From Pseudomonas frederiksbergensis (GTDB lineage Bacteria > Pseudomonadota > Gammaproteobacteria > Pseudomonadales > Pseudomonadaceae): a stretch of 64,000 bases of DNA. Both the position numbers and the translations under genes were made by a program. Location: NCBI RefSeq assembly GCF_000802155.2, contig NZ_JQGJ02000018.1, positions 1 through 64,000 of the forward strand. The letters are read 5' to 3'. The notes under the pieces are model-generated. The model was given only the letters and a program-made list of their open reading frames with translations, had not been told where the DNA came from and searched no databases. Below, piece by piece: positions 19,677 through 29,345 of this stretch (position 1 is its first letter; each line of letters opens with the position of its first letter).

Positions 19677-20570
19677 ATGAAGAAAACTGAGCTGCCTTCG
19701 ATCCCGGTGTTCAAGCTCTATGGCGAAAGCCAGGATTGGCCCACGCCGGACCTGCTGCACTGCGAAACCATTTCCAGCCGCAGTAGCGAGCACCAATGGG
19801 AAATCAAACCCCATCGGCATGCCGACCTGTGCCAGTTGCTGTTTGTCTTCAAGGGCGAGGCAGAGCTGGAGATTGAAGGCCAGCGCACCCGGCTTGACGA
19901 GCCGGCGGTGCAGATCCTGCCGCCGCTGTCGGTCCATGGTTTTCGGTTTTCCGAGGATGTGCAGGGCTATGTCGTGACCCTGGCGGCGCCGCTGGTCACG
20001 CACCTGCAAGGGCAGTTGGGCCATTCGGTCAACATCCTGGCCCAGGCCGAAGCCTACCCGGCAGGGGAAAATGCCGATTACCTCAACAGTTTGTTCAGTG
20101 CCTTGCAGGCCGAGTACGTCGGCCATCAACCGGCCCGGGAAATGCTCATGCATGCATTGGTCAGCGTGATCATGGTCTGGGTCAGTCGCCAAGTGATGAG
20201 CCGGCGCACCTCGACCCAGCGCCCGCAACGAGCCCGGGAATACCTCAACGGGTATATCCAGCTGGTGGAAGAAACCTATCGCCAGCACGTCAAGGTCGAA
20301 GACTTGGCCCATCGGCTGGGCATCTCGGTGTCCCACCTCAACGGCACCTGTCGCGAACTGGCGGGGCAACCGGCGTTGCAGATCATGCATGAGCGGCAGT
20401 TGCTGGAAGCCAAGCGGCTGCTGACGTATACCGGCATGACGATCTTCGAGATTTCCGAGATGCTCGGTTTTTCCGACCCGACCAACTTCACCCGGCTGTT
20501 TCGCCGGCGAGTCGGCATTTCGCCAAAGGCCTTCCGCGACCGGCTCAAGACCGATCAGCGGGACGACTGA
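19677..20570 (+). CDS. pobR: AraC-family activator of pobA (PobR-like)
   Basis: Transcriptional activator of 297 residues. An N-terminal cupin-like sensing domain (HRHADLCQLLFVFKGEAEL) is followed by a C-terminal AraC DNA-binding domain of two helix-turn-helices: VKVEDLAHRLGISVSHLNGTC and MTIFEISEMLGFSDPTNFTR, then FRRRVGISPKAFR. It is divergent from pobA with 172 bases between, and AraC-type PobR proteins that respond to 4-hydroxybenzoate are known at this place in Pseudomonas. That it responds to 4-hydroxybenzoate here is inferred from this context. Confidence 0.87.
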   Translation: MKKTELPSIPVFKLYGESQDWPTPDLLHCETISSRSSEHQWEIKPHRHADLCQLLFVFKGEAELEIEGQRTRLDEPAVQILPPLSVHGFRFSEDVQGYVVTLAAPLVTHLQGQLGHSVNILAQAEAYPAGENADYLNSLFSALQAEYVGHQPAREMLMHALVSVIMVWVSRQVMSRRTSTQRPQRAREYLNGYIQLVEETYRQHVKVEDLAHRLGISVSHLNGTCRELAGQPALQIMHERQLLEAKRLLTYTGMTIFEISEMLGFSDPTNFTRLFRRRVGISPKAFRDRLKTDQRDD

Positions 20571-20577
20571 GGCCGCT

Positions 20578-20754
20578 TCAGCGCAGAGCGTTCAGGGATG
20601 CGTTGTGCGGTATGCAGCGTTCGAAGTTGCAACTGGCGTAGTCTCGGGGCAACTGCCTGGCCTGCTCGACCCGATAAGCCGCGGTGCCATACAGCGCGAG
20701 CGTGGCGGTGCAGGTCAGGAAAATGGCGAGGCGTCTTCTTGTTTTGATGTTCAT
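20578..20754 (-). CDS. Small membrane-anchored hypothetical protein
   Basis: A 58-residue reading frame starting MNIKTRRRLAIFLTCTATLAL. A basic N-terminus precedes one hydrophobic segment (about residues 9-27), then a polar tail with two cysteines (CNFERC) that would be periplasmic if the segment is a membrane anchor. I do not recognise the family. It is convergent with pobR, whose stop is 7 bases from its own. Conservation in relatives would decide whether it is a gene. Confidence 0.45.
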   Translation of the reverse strand: MNIKTRRRLAIFLTCTATLALYGTAAYRVEQARQLPRDYASCNFERCIPHNASLNALR

Positions 20755-20888
20755 GGCGATGACCTCTGAACGAATACCCGGGGGTACTGTTTTCAGCATA
20801 GGTCAGCTATGGCGGGTTGCCACTGAGGTGGGTCTCGTATGTAGCTCGATATTCAGAACAATGATGGCGGCCAGGTGCAGGGATTGAT

Positions 20889-20918
20889 TGTGGCGAGAAA
20901 GCAAGCTCCCTCGCCACA
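20889..20918. repeat. REP-like hairpin
   Basis: TGTGGCGAGAAAGC...CTCCCTCGCCACA, imperfect copy of the second REP class, placed after the arc operon end. Confidence 0.65.
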
Positions 20919-20952
20919 GATGCTTTTCATGACCGAAAGGGTGTGTCAGGGA

Positions 20953-21312
20953 TTACTCCAAATGCTCAGGCTTCATCGGGTCTCCCGGCTTGACGTCCAG
21001 TTGCTGGCGCACGTCTTGGAACATCTCATCGTAGTACTTGTGCATCGAGCCAATGCTGGCGGCCTTGGGCAAACCGTATTGCTGGGCGATGCGGGTGGCA
21101 TGGCGAGCAAAGTCGAAGGCTTGGTCCTTGGCCAGGAAAAACGTCTCGTCCACGTTCTTGTCTTCCACCGTGCCATGCAGGCGAAATGACATGCCCTTTC
21201 CCTCCTTGGGATCCTGTGCAATCTCGTAGTCGATGCACAGGTTATAGCTGAAGTCATCCTTGTTCAGCGCATGGCGCTCCATGTGCAGGTGTCCGGGTTG
21301 GAACGTGGCCAT
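20953..21312 (-). CDS. DUF5064 family protein at the end of the arc operon
   Basis: Cytosolic protein of 119 residues resembling the DUF5064 family of pseudomonads (start MATFQPGHLHMERHALN, middle FRLHGTVEDKNVDETFFLAKDQAF). The function is unknown. It begins 64 bases after the arcC stop on the same strand, so it probably belongs to the arcDABC transcript. The ATG at 21312 follows a GGAGAGACGCTG leader; longer in-frame starts overlap arcC and look spurious. It has no signal peptide or membrane segment. Confidence 0.7.
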   Translation of the reverse strand: MATFQPGHLHMERHALNKDDFSYNLCIDYEIAQDPKEGKGMSFRLHGTVEDKNVDETFFLAKDQAFDFARHATRIAQQYGLPKAASIGSMHKYYDEMFQDVRQQLDVKPGDPMKPEHLE

Positions 21313-21376
21313 CAGCGTCTCTCCTTTGAATGCATGGAGAACGGCAGACACCGCGCCTGCCGTATAAGTTTTCCCG

Positions 21377-22306
21377 TTACCGATAAACAATTCCTGGCGT
21401 CGCCGTGCTGATACGCGTGCCCGCCGTGCCCTGGACGATAGCATCGATGTCTGAAAGCGACCCGATCACCGCGACCTTGCCGGTATTGCGGGCAAATTCG
21501 CAGGCGGCTTGCACCTTCGGCCCCATGGAGCCGGCGGCGAAACCGAGCCGTTCCAAGTCGTCGGGGTGGGCCTGGGCGATGGCTTTCTGGGTCGGCTTGC
21601 CGAAGTCGATGAACGCCGCGTTGACGTCGGTGGCGATGACCAGCAGATCGCTTTCCAGTTGTTCGGCCAGCAGCGCCGAGCACAGGTCCTTGTCGATCAC
21701 CGCTTCCACGCCTTGCAAGTTGCCGTGGGCGTCATACATCGTCGGGATGCCGCCACCACCGGCGCAGATCACGATGCTGCCTTTTTCCAGCAGCCATTTG
21801 ATCGGACGGATCTCGAAGATGCGCTTGGGCCTGGGGCTGGCGACCACGCGCCGGAACTTGTCGCCGTCCGGGGCGATGGCCCAGCCTTTTTCGGCGGCCA
21901 GTCTTTGCGCTTCTTCCTGGCTGTAGACCGGGCCGATGGGCTTGCTCGGGTTCTGGAACGCCGGGTCGTTGGCGTCCACTTCAACCTGGGTCAGCAGCGT
22001 GGCGAAGGGCACTTCGAAGTCCAGAAGGTTGCCCAGTTCCTGTTCGATGATGTAGCCGATCATGCCTTCGGTCTCGGCGCCGAGCACGTCCAGGGGGTAC
22101 GGCGTGACCGAGGTGTAGGCCGCCGCCTGCAACGACAGCAGGCCGACCTGCGGACCGTTGCCGTGGGCAATGACGAGTTCATTGCCGGGGTGGATCTTGG
22201 CGATCTGTTCGGCGGCGGTGCGGATGTTGCTGCGTTGATTGTCTGCGGTCATGGGTTCACCCCGACGCAGGAGGGCGTTACCGCCCAAGGCAACGACGAT
22301 ACGCAT
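21377..22306 (-). CDS. arcC: Carbamate kinase ArcC
   Basis: Last step of the arginine deiminase pathway: carbamoyl phosphate plus ADP gives ATP, CO2 and ammonia in the cytosol. The 309-residue length is typical. The amino-acid kinase fold is shown by [16 protein letters not shown] at the start, [13 protein letters not shown] (about 45-57), the catalytic-lysine region and [21 protein letters not shown] lies before the ATG. It is the third enzyme of arcABC here; a hairpin sits in the 70-base gap to arcB. Confidence 0.97.
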   Translation of the reverse strand: MRIVVALGGNALLRRGEPMTADNQRSNIRTAAEQIAKIHPGNELVIAHGNGPQVGLLSLQAAAYTSVTPYPLDVLGAETEGMIGYIIEQELGNLLDFEVPFATLLTQVEVDANDPAFQNPSKPIGPVYSQEEAQRLAAEKGWAIAPDGDKFRRVVASPRPKRIFEIRPIKWLLEKGSIVICAGGGGIPTMYDAHGNLQGVEAVIDKDLCSALLAEQLESDLLVIATDVNAAFIDFGKPTQKAIAQAHPDDLERLGFAAGSMGPKVQAACEFARNTGKVAVIGSLSDIDAIVQGTAGTRISTATPGIVYR

Positions 22307-22332
22307 GGTGTTGTCCTTTCAGGTTAGGTGTT

Positions 22333-22363
22333 GATCGTTCCCATGCGGAGCGTGGGAACGATC
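22333..22363. repeat. Hairpin GATCGTTCCC...GGGAACGATC between arcB and arcC
   Basis: Ten-base arms with an 11-base loop. The same arms recur at 49601-49631, so this is a dispersed repeat, not a gene-specific terminator. In the arc transcript it could affect mRNA stability between arcB and arcC. Confidence 0.65.
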
Positions 22364-22376
22364 ACGCTTCAAGCGT

Positions 22377-23387
22377 CTAGATATCCGCCAATGCCGCCAC
22401 CAGGATCGCCTTGATGGTGTGCATGCGGTTTTCCGCCTGTTCGAAGGCGATGTTGGCCGGGGATTCGAACACCTCTTCGGTCACTTCCACGCCGTTGGCC
22501 AGGTTCGGGTAGCGCGCGGCGATGTCCTTGCCGACCTTGGTTTCGCTGTTATGGAACGCCGGCAGGCAGTGCATGAATTTCACCCGGGGGTTGCCCGAGG
22601 CCTTCATCATTTGCGCGTTGACCTGGTAGGGCAGCAATTGCTCGATGCGCTCGTCCCAGGCTTCCACCGGTTCGCCCATGGACACCCAGATATCGGTGTG
22701 GATGAAGTCCACGCCCTTGACGGCTTCCCGCGGGTCTTCGGTGATGGTGATCCGTGCACCGCTTTCGGCGGCGAAGGCCTGGCATTGGTCGATGAAATCC
22801 TGGTGCGGCCACAGCGCTTTCGGCGCGCCGATGCGCACGTCCATGCCGAGCTTGGCGCCGATCATCAGCAGCGAATTGCCCATGTTGTAACGCGCATCGC
22901 CCAGGTACGCGTAGCTGATGTCATGCAGCGGCTTGTCGCTGTGCTCGCGCATGGTCAGGGTGTCGGCAATCATTTGGGTGGGGTGGAATTCGGCGGTCAG
23001 GCCGTTGAACACCGGTACCCCGGCGTACTTGGCCAGCTCTTCGACGATCTCCTGTTCGAAGCCCCGGTATTCGATGGCGTCGAACATCCGCCCCAGGACC
23101 CGGGCGGTGTCCTTCATGCTTTCCTTGTGGCCGATCTGCGACGACACCGGGTCGATGTAGGTGACGTGCGCGCCCTGGTCATGGGCCGCGACTTCGAAGG
23201 CGCAGCGGGTGCGGGTCGAGGTCTTTTCGAAAATCAACGCGATGTTCTTGCCCTTGAGGTGCGGCTGCTCGGTGCCGGTGTACTTGGCACGCTTGAGGTC
23301 GCGGGACAGGTCCAGCAAAAAGTGCAGCTCGCGGTTGGTGTGATGCATCAAGCTCAGCAGGCTGCGGTTGCGCATGTTGAAAGCCAT
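22377..23387 (-). CDS. arcB: Catabolic ornithine carbamoyltransferase ArcB
   Basis: Cytosolic enzyme of 336 residues that in this pathway splits citrulline with phosphate into ornithine and carbamoyl phosphate. The carbamoyl-phosphate loop STRTRCAFE is at about residues 57-65, [12 protein letters not shown] near 134, and the C-terminal HCLPAFH holds the reactive Cys. The length matches the catabolic type; anabolic ArgF proteins are usually nearer 305. A strong AAGGAGATCC site precedes the ATG. It lies between arcA and arcC, which makes the catabolic assignment firm. Confidence 0.97.
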   Translation of the reverse strand: MAFNMRNRSLLSLMHHTNRELHFLLDLSRDLKRAKYTGTEQPHLKGKNIALIFEKTSTRTRCAFEVAAHDQGAHVTYIDPVSSQIGHKESMKDTARVLGRMFDAIEYRGFEQEIVEELAKYAGVPVFNGLTAEFHPTQMIADTLTMREHSDKPLHDISYAYLGDARYNMGNSLLMIGAKLGMDVRIGAPKALWPHQDFIDQCQAFAAESGARITITEDPREAVKGVDFIHTDIWVSMGEPVEAWDERIEQLLPYQVNAQMMKASGNPRVKFMHCLPAFHNSETKVGKDIAARYPNLANGVEVTEEVFESPANIAFEQAENRMHTIKAILVAALADI

Positions 23388-23454
23388 GGTGGATCTCCTT
23401 GGGTGTCGGTTATCCCCTGGGCCATTCTCGATAAAAACGGCCCAGGCTCGAAGG

Positions 23455-24711
23455 TCAGTAATCGATCGGGTCGCGGATGATCGGGCAGGTCATGCAATGG
23501 CCACCGCCCCGGCCCCGGCCCAGTTCGCTGGCGCTGATGGTGATGACTTCCACGCCGGCCTTGCGCAGCAGAGTATTGGTGTAGGTATTGCGGTCGTAGC
23601 CGATCACCACGCCTGGCTCCAGGGCGACCACGTTGTTGCCGTCGTCCCATTGCTCGCGTTCGGCGGCGAAGCTGTTGCCGCCGGTTTCCACTACCCGCAA
23701 CGCTGGCAGCTTGAGGGCGGCGGCCACGGTGTCGATAAAACTGCCTTCCTCGCGGCGCACATCGATGCCACCGGGTTTGCTCTCGTCCGGACGCAGGGAA
23801 AACGCCACGATTTGGCTGACGACTTCCGGGAAAACCGTGACCAGGTCGCGGTCGCAGAAGCTGAACACGGTGTCCAGGTGCATGGCCGCGCGGGATTTCG
23901 GCAGGCCGGCGACAATCACGCGCTCCACGGCTTTGTGCTTGAACAGGTTCAGCGCCAACTGGCCGATGGCTTGGCGGGACGAGCGCTCGCCCATGCCGAT
24001 CAACACCACGCCGTTACCGATCGGCATCACGTCGCCGCCTTCGAGCGTGGCATTGCCGTGATCGTGGTCCGGGTCGCCGTACCAGATCTGGAAATCGGCC
24101 TGGGTGAACTCGGGGTGGAATTTGTAGATGGCGCTGGCCAGCAGGGTTTCCTGGCGGCGCGCCGGCCAGTACATCGGGTTCAGCGTCACACCGCCATAGA
24201 TCCAGCAGGTGGTGTCGCGGGTGAACTGGGTATTGGGCAGTGGCGGCAGGATGAAGCTGGAGTGCCCGAGGAAGTCGCGGAACATCTGGATAGTCTTGCC
24301 GCCGAAGCTGTCCGGCAGGTCATCGGCCGAGACGCCGCCGATCAGGAATTCAGCGATATGGCGCGGCTCCAGGCTGCGCAGCCAGGCGCCGACTTCATGC
24401 ACCAGGCCCAGGCCCACCGAGTTGGCGGTGATCTTGCGCTGCAGGATCCAGTCCAGCGCTTCGGGGATGGCGACGATGTCAGTCAGCAGGTTGTGCATCT
24501 CCAGGACGTCGATCCCGCGTTCGCGCATCTTGGTGACGAAATCGAAATGGTCGCGCTTGGCCTGGTTGACCCAGATCACATCGTCGAACAGCAACTCGTC
24601 GCAGTTGTTCGGGGTCAGCCGCTGGTGGGCCAGGCCTGGGGAACAGACCATGACTTTGCGCAATTTTCCAGCTTCGGAGTGGACGCCGTACTTCACTTTT
24701 TCCGTGGTCAT
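23455..24711 (-). CDS. arcA: Arginine deiminase ArcA
   Basis: Cytosolic hydrolase of 418 residues, converting arginine to citrulline and ammonia for anaerobic ATP supply. The guanidino-binding [15 protein letters not shown] and [12 protein letters not shown] segments are present. The catalytic Cys lies in [13 protein letters not shown] at the C-terminus. CTGGAGG precedes the ATG at 24711. It follows arcD by 31 bases and precedes arcB, the usual arcDABC order, so it should be transcribed from the Anr-type promoter in front of arcD. Confidence 0.97.
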   Translation of the reverse strand: MTTEKVKYGVHSEAGKLRKVMVCSPGLAHQRLTPNNCDELLFDDVIWVNQAKRDHFDFVTKMRERGIDVLEMHNLLTDIVAIPEALDWILQRKITANSVGLGLVHEVGAWLRSLEPRHIAEFLIGGVSADDLPDSFGGKTIQMFRDFLGHSSFILPPLPNTQFTRDTTCWIYGGVTLNPMYWPARRQETLLASAIYKFHPEFTQADFQIWYGDPDHDHGNATLEGGDVMPIGNGVVLIGMGERSSRQAIGQLALNLFKHKAVERVIVAGLPKSRAAMHLDTVFSFCDRDLVTVFPEVVSQIVAFSLRPDESKPGGIDVRREEGSFIDTVAAALKLPALRVVETGGNSFAAEREQWDDGNNVVALEPGVVIGYDRNTYTNTLLRKAGVEVITISASELGRGRGGGHCMTCPIIRDPIDY

Positions 24712-24742
24712 TACCGTAATCCTCCAGATAAATGCATCAGCG

Positions 24743-26170
24743 TTACAGGGTCAGGAAGCCATCGTAGAGGCCGTAAGCCGCCACCAGGGCTCCGATGATC
24801 ACAGCAGCAAAAATCAATTTTTCGATCGAGGTGAAAACCGGTTTGCCCAACTCGCGCTTGGCCTTGGCGAACAGAATCACGCCGGGGGCATAGAGCAGGG
24901 CAGAGAGCAGCAGGTACTTGACGCCGCCGGCATAGATCAGCCAAACCGCATAGATCAGGGCGATGGCACCGATGAACAGGTCCTTGCGCCGCTCGGCCGC
25001 GAAGCCTTCGTAGGTCTCGCCGCGCACCGCCAGCAACACTGCGTAGGCCGCCGACCACAGGTAAGGCACCAGGATCATCGAGGTAGCGAGGTAGATCAGC
25101 GACAGGTAGGTACTGGCGGAAAACAGCGTGATGACCAGGAACAGCTGAACCATCGCATTGGTCAGCCACAGGGCGTTGGCCGGCACGTGGTTGGCGTTCT
25201 CGCGGCGCAGGAACTCGGGCATGGTGTGGTCCTTGGCGGCGGCGAACATGATTTCGGCGCATAGCAGCACCCAGGACAGCAGGGCGCCGAGCAGCGAAAT
25301 GATCAGGCCGACGCTGATCAGCACCGCGCCCCAATGCCCGACGACATGCTCCAGCACGGCGGCCATGGACGGGTTCTGCAACTTCGCCAATTCAGGCTGG
25401 GTCATGATGCCCAGGGACAGCACATTGACCAGCACCAGGAACAACAGCACGGTGATGAAACCGATGACGGTGGCCTTGCCGACGTCGGTGCGTTTCTCGG
25501 CGCGGGCGGAAAAAATACTCGCGCCCTCGATGCCGATGAACACCCACACGGTGACCAGCATCATGTTGCGCACCTGGTTCATCACGCTGCCCAGGTCCGG
25601 ATTTTTCAGGCCCCAGATGTCAGCGGTGAAAATCTCCAGCTTGAAGGCAAATACCGCGATCAGCACGAACAGCAGCAGCGGCACGACCTTGGCGACGGTG
25701 GTCACCAGGTTGATGAACGCGGCTTCCTTGATGCCACGCAGCACCAGGAAATGCACCGCCCACAGCAGCACCGAGGCGCCGATCACCGCGGCGACGGTAT
25801 TGCCCTCACCAAAAATCGGGAAAAAGTAGCCCAGGGTGCTGAACAGCAACACGAAGTAACCGACGTTACCCAGCCAGGCGCTGATCCAGTAGCCCCAGGC
25901 CGATGAGAAGCCCATGTAGTCGCCGAACCCGGCCTTGGCGTAGGCATACACCCCGCCATCCAGATCGGGTTTGCGGTTGGCCAGGGTCTGGAATACGAAC
26001 GCCAGGGTGAGCATGCCGACGGCGGTGATGGCCCAGCCGATCAACACCGCGCCGACATCGGCACTGGCGGCCATGTTTTGTGGCAGGGAGAAAATTCCCC
26101 CGCCGATCATCGAACCCACTACCAGCGCGACCAGCGCACCCAATCGAAGTTTTCCGGGGGTATCAGACAT
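24743..26170 (-). CDS. arcD: Arginine/ornithine antiporter ArcD
   Basis: Inner-membrane APC-family exchanger of 475 residues importing arginine in exchange for ornithine. The first helix motif [14 protein letters not shown] (about residues 19-32) is the substrate-backbone loop of the family, and about 12-13 hydrophobic segments follow. The ATG at 26170 follows TTGGAG at nine bases. It is the first gene of the arcDABC operon. A close paralogue of the same length lies divergently at 26534, and 74 bases inside the two genes are identical. Confidence 0.95.
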   Translation of the reverse strand: MSDTPGKLRLGALVALVVGSMIGGGIFSLPQNMAASADVGAVLIGWAITAVGMLTLAFVFQTLANRKPDLDGGVYAYAKAGFGDYMGFSSAWGYWISAWLGNVGYFVLLFSTLGYFFPIFGEGNTVAAVIGASVLLWAVHFLVLRGIKEAAFINLVTTVAKVVPLLLFVLIAVFAFKLEIFTADIWGLKNPDLGSVMNQVRNMMLVTVWVFIGIEGASIFSARAEKRTDVGKATVIGFITVLLFLVLVNVLSLGIMTQPELAKLQNPSMAAVLEHVVGHWGAVLISVGLIISLLGALLSWVLLCAEIMFAAAKDHTMPEFLRRENANHVPANALWLTNAMVQLFLVITLFSASTYLSLIYLATSMILVPYLWSAAYAVLLAVRGETYEGFAAERRKDLFIGAIALIYAVWLIYAGGVKYLLLSALLYAPGVILFAKAKRELGKPVFTSIEKLIFAAVIIGALVAAYGLYDGFLTL

Positions 26171-26533
26171 TTGCGAGACTCCAATGCAGGAGAAGAGAGT
26201 CAACAGACTAAGTCGATTTGAAAGTTGAATTGCTGATCTGGATCAGTGCATGACAACATTCCATTGTTAATGAACAACTTAAGGCGTCCATTGGCGTGTA
26301 TAAATGCTTGAAAGGCCCATTCCAGAGGCTTTCGGTCAGGTCGTTGGACGATTGCTTTTTCGTAGGATATTCACGCTAGTTGATTTCCACCGAGTCGCAA
26401 CTATTTTGTAGATGGCTGTCTTGCAACGCTATTGAGGGCCAATGGCTGATAAATAAGACAACGGACTTTGAAACGCGCGCGTTATTCAAAATGGCTATTG
26501 GGCTTTTATTTAATTATTAAATAGCGAGGGGAA
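26171..26533. other. Divergent intergenic region between two arcD genes
   Basis: 363 bases, more A/T-rich than the genes. It contains the Anr-type box and a fitting -10 for the arcD operon at its left end. The right end is very A/T-rich (26505-26523) just before the GAGGGGAA site of the second arcD. A weak half-site TTGAT at 26379 has no good partner. No gene is seen. Confidence 0.65.
26233..26246 (-). promoter_or_regulatory. Anr/FNR-type box of the arcDABC promoter
   Basis: CTGATCTGGATCAG matches the TTGAT-N4-ATCAA consensus at eight of ten positions and is a perfect palindrome. Its centre is about 41.5 bases upstream of a likely start near 26198, and TAGTCT at 26205-26210 sits at the -10 position. 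This is class II activator geometry, with arcD starting about 28 bases further on. Anr control of arc operons is established in Pseudomonas. Confidence 0.75.
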
Positions 26534-27961
26534 ATGTCGCCACCGATTGAAAAGTTGCCGCTGGGCGCATTGATCGCACTGGTGGTGGGGTCGATGATCG
26601 GTGGTGGAATTTTTTCCCTGCCGCAAAACGTCTCGGCTCGGGCCAATGTCGGTGCGGTGTTGATCGGCTGGGCCATCACCGCCGTCGGCATGCTCACCCT
26701 GGCGTTCGTATTCCAGACCCTGGCCAATCGCAAACCGGCGTTGGACTCGGGCGTGTATGCCTACGCCAAGGCAGGGTTCGGTGACTATATGGGTTTCTCA
26801 TCCGCCTGGGGCTACTGGATCAGCGCCTGGATGGGCAATGTCGGTTACTTCGTGCTGCTGTTCAGCACCTTGGGCTATTTCTTCCCGGTGTTTGGCCAGG
26901 GCAACACGCCGGTGGCCATCGGCTGTGCATCGTTGCTGCTATGGGCCGTGCATTTCCTGGTGTTGCGGGGCATCAAGGAGGCGGCGCTCATCAACCTGGT
27001 GACCACCGTGGCCAAGGTTGTACCGCTGTTGATGTTCATCGTCCTGGCCGCCGTGGCCTTCAAGGCCGAGGTGTTCACCCGCGATATCTGGGGCGCGATG
27101 AGTCCGGAACTGGGCAGCGTGATGGACCAGGTGCGGCACATGATGCTGGTCACGGTGTTCGTGTTCATCGGTATCGAAGGCGCCAGCGTGTATTCGGCGC
27201 GGGCGCAGAAACGTGCGGACGTAGGGCGGGCGACGGTGATTGGTTTCCTTGGCGTACTGGCGTTGCTGGTGCTGGTGAATGTGTTGTCCCTGGGGGTCAT
27301 GAGCCAGCCGGAACTGGCGCAATTGCAGAACCCGTCCCTGGCTGGCGTGTTCGAGCACATTGTCGGGCCTTGGGGCGCTTTGCTGATCAGCCTGGGCCTG
27401 GCGGTGTCCCTGCTGGGGGCGCTGCTGTCCTGGGCATTGTTGTGCGCCGAAATCCTCTACGCCACCGCCCGGGACAAGACCATGCCTGCATTCCTGACCA
27501 GGGAAAATGCCAACCATGCGCCGGTCAACGCGCTGTGGTTGACCAATGGCATGATCCAGCTGTTCTTGCTGATCACCCTGTTTTCCGCCGGTACCTACAC
27601 CAGCCTGATCTACCTCGCTTCATCAATGATCCTCGTGCCATACCTGTGGTCGGCGGCCTATGCGGTGCTGCTGTGCGTGCGAGGGGAAACCTACGAACGG
27701 GCCTCGGCCCAGCGTATGAAAGACCTGTGCATCGGTGGCGTTGCGTTGTGCTACGCGGTGTGGCTGTTGTACGCCGGCGGGGTGAAATACCTGCTGCTGT
27801 CGGCGTTGTTGTACGCGCCGGGGGTGATCCTGTTTGCCCAGGCCAAGCGGGAACAGGAACAGCCCTTGTTCACCGCTGTGGAAAAAGGCGTTTTTACCTG
27901 CGTGGTGTTTGGGGCAGGCGTGGCTGCGTATGGGTTGTACAGTGGTTTTTTGGCGTTGTGA
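26534..27961 (+). CDS. Second arginine/ornithine antiporter (ArcD paralogue)
   Basis: Inner-membrane APC-family exchanger of 475 residues, the same length as the divergent ArcD and closely similar along its whole length, including [14 protein letters not shown] and [25 protein letters not shown]. The ends differ (MSPPIEKLPL versus [10 protein letters not shown]), and so does the loop near residue 128. GAGGGGAA precedes the ATG. It is divergent from arcD, which makes a large inverted repeat. It may exchange arginine with a different partner (citrulline, agmatine) or act under other conditions. Regulation by the Anr box 290 bases away is doubtful. Confidence 0.88.
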   Translation: MSPPIEKLPLGALIALVVGSMIGGGIFSLPQNVSARANVGAVLIGWAITAVGMLTLAFVFQTLANRKPALDSGVYAYAKAGFGDYMGFSSAWGYWISAWMGNVGYFVLLFSTLGYFFPVFGQGNTPVAIGCASLLLWAVHFLVLRGIKEAALINLVTTVAKVVPLLMFIVLAAVAFKAEVFTRDIWGAMSPELGSVMDQVRHMMLVTVFVFIGIEGASVYSARAQKRADVGRATVIGFLGVLALLVLVNVLSLGVMSQPELAQLQNPSLAGVFEHIVGPWGALLISLGLAVSLLGALLSWALLCAEILYATARDKTMPAFLTRENANHAPVNALWLTNGMIQLFLLITLFSAGTYTSLIYLASSMILVPYLWSAAYAVLLCVRGETYERASAQRMKDLCIGGVALCYAVWLLYAGGVKYLLLSALLYAPGVILFAQAKREQEQPLFTAVEKGVFTCVVFGAGVAAYGLYSGFLAL

Positions 27962-27964
27962 GGT

Positions 27965-29311
27965 TCACCACCGGGCCCGATGTGCCCCCAGTTCCGCCGC
28001 CGGCAAGGTCCATTGCAGCGGTGTCCCGGTGATTTTCACGGGCACCTGCAGCCGGTGGGCTGGTCCCCATGGCGTCTGTTCGATCACCAGGCCCTGATCA
28101 TCTTCGGCCTCGGCTCGCAATGGGCTTGAGTCCCCTGCGCCACGCTCGACCAACAGCTTTGCCGTGCGCGCCAGCGACAAGCGTGCCGAGCCGCCGTGGC
28201 CGCTTTCGAGACGGCGGGACAGTAGCACCAAGGCGCTGGCCGCCAGCAAATAGCCGGTGCCATGGTCCAGCGCTTGTACCGGCAGCGGTGTCGGTTTGTC
28301 GGTGTGTTTCCAAGCCATGCCGGCTTCGGCAATGCCACTGCTCATTTGCACCAGGCTGTCGAAGCCGCGTCGGTTCTGCCACGGGCCGCTCCAGCCGTAG
28401 GCGTTGAGGCTGACGTCGATCAGGCCCGGGGCCAGTTTCCGGCACTGTTCGGCGCCGTAGCCCAGGCGCTCCAGGGCGTCGGCACGGTAGCCGTGCAGGA
28501 GAATGTCGGTGTCCTTGAGCAGGGCCTCGAACGTCGCGCGATCCTCGGCTCGATGCAGGTCGAGGCGGGCGCAGCGTTTGCCCAGGGTGACTTCCGGGAC
28601 CACGCCGGGCTCGTTCCAGGTCGGCGGGTCGATGCGCAGCACGTCGGCACCGAGGCCGGCAAGGAAGCGGCTGGCGACGGGGCCGGCCAGTACGCGGGTC
28701 AGGTCCAGGACCTTGAGTCCCGCCAGTGGCTGGGTCACGGAGCCGAGCCAGGGTTTGTGCTGTTCTGCAATCGTTTCACTCAGATGCACCAGCGGCTCGG
28801 CGTTCACCGCCATGCCTTGAGGGTGGGTTTGCCAGGCCTGCCACGAACGCATTTGCGCGGCGCAACCGTCGGCGTCGACCACGGCCTGTTCCAGCTCGGC
28901 CTTGTTCCAGCGGGCCACCCTGGCCGCCATGTCGGCGCGGTCGGTGCAGGTGCCGAGGACTTTTTCCGCCGCCAGGCGATGATGCGGCGCGTTGGTGTGC
29001 AGGCGAATCCAGCCGTCGGCGCAGGCATAGTCGCCGGCCACCGGATCCCACATCGGCGGCACGTGCCAGCCGATGGGGCGTAGGGAGGTGGCGAACCAGA
29101 ACGACGCCAGCCGTCGGTCGACTTCGACGGGTGGCAGGCGGCCGGTTTGCTGGTGGATGAGCGCTGCGGTGGCTTGGCCGGCTGCGGCGATGCTGGCACT
29201 GGCCAATTCCGTGACGGCGAATGCGGAGGGCAGGGCGCCTTCGCCGCTGAAAGTGATCGGGGTCGTGGGTAAGCCGAGCGCGGTTTGCACGGACGTGAGC
29301 AGATCTGACAT
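27965..29311 (-). CDS. CoA-transferase family III (CaiB/BaiF) protein
   Basis: A 448-residue cytosolic protein of the class III CoA-transferase family, which moves CoA between carboxylic acids. The family core LKVLDLTRVLAGPVASRFLAG, then LGADVLRIDPP, is at about residues 197-230. Other family stretches are LHGYRADALERLGYG and DVSLNAYGWSGPWQNRRGFD with its catalytic-region Asp. About 190 residues lie ahead of the core, more than in typical family members of about 400. A perfect GGAGG site is seven bases before the ATG. It is convergent with the arcD paralogue. The substrate acid is unknown. Confidence 0.85.
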   Translation of the reverse strand: MSDLLTSVQTALGLPTTPITFSGEGALPSAFAVTELASASIAAAGQATAALIHQQTGRLPPVEVDRRLASFWFATSLRPIGWHVPPMWDPVAGDYACADGWIRLHTNAPHHRLAAEKVLGTCTDRADMAARVARWNKAELEQAVVDADGCAAQMRSWQAWQTHPQGMAVNAEPLVHLSETIAEQHKPWLGSVTQPLAGLKVLDLTRVLAGPVASRFLAGLGADVLRIDPPTWNEPGVVPEVTLGKRCARLDLHRAEDRATFEALLKDTDILLHGYRADALERLGYGAEQCRKLAPGLIDVSLNAYGWSGPWQNRRGFDSLVQMSSGIAEAGMAWKHTDKPTPLPVQALDHGTGYLLAASALVLLSRRLESGHGGSARLSLARTAKLLVERGAGDSSPLRAEAEDDQGLVIEQTPWGPAHRLQVPVKITGTPLQWTLPAAELGAHRARW

Positions 29312-29345
29312 CGAAAGCCCTCCAGTACGAGAGGGCGATCATAGT

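Noticed and set aside
26379-26392. TTGAT half-site as a second Anr box for the divergent arcD
   Set aside because: The right half (ACCGA) does not match ATCAA and the spacing to a promoter is unclear.
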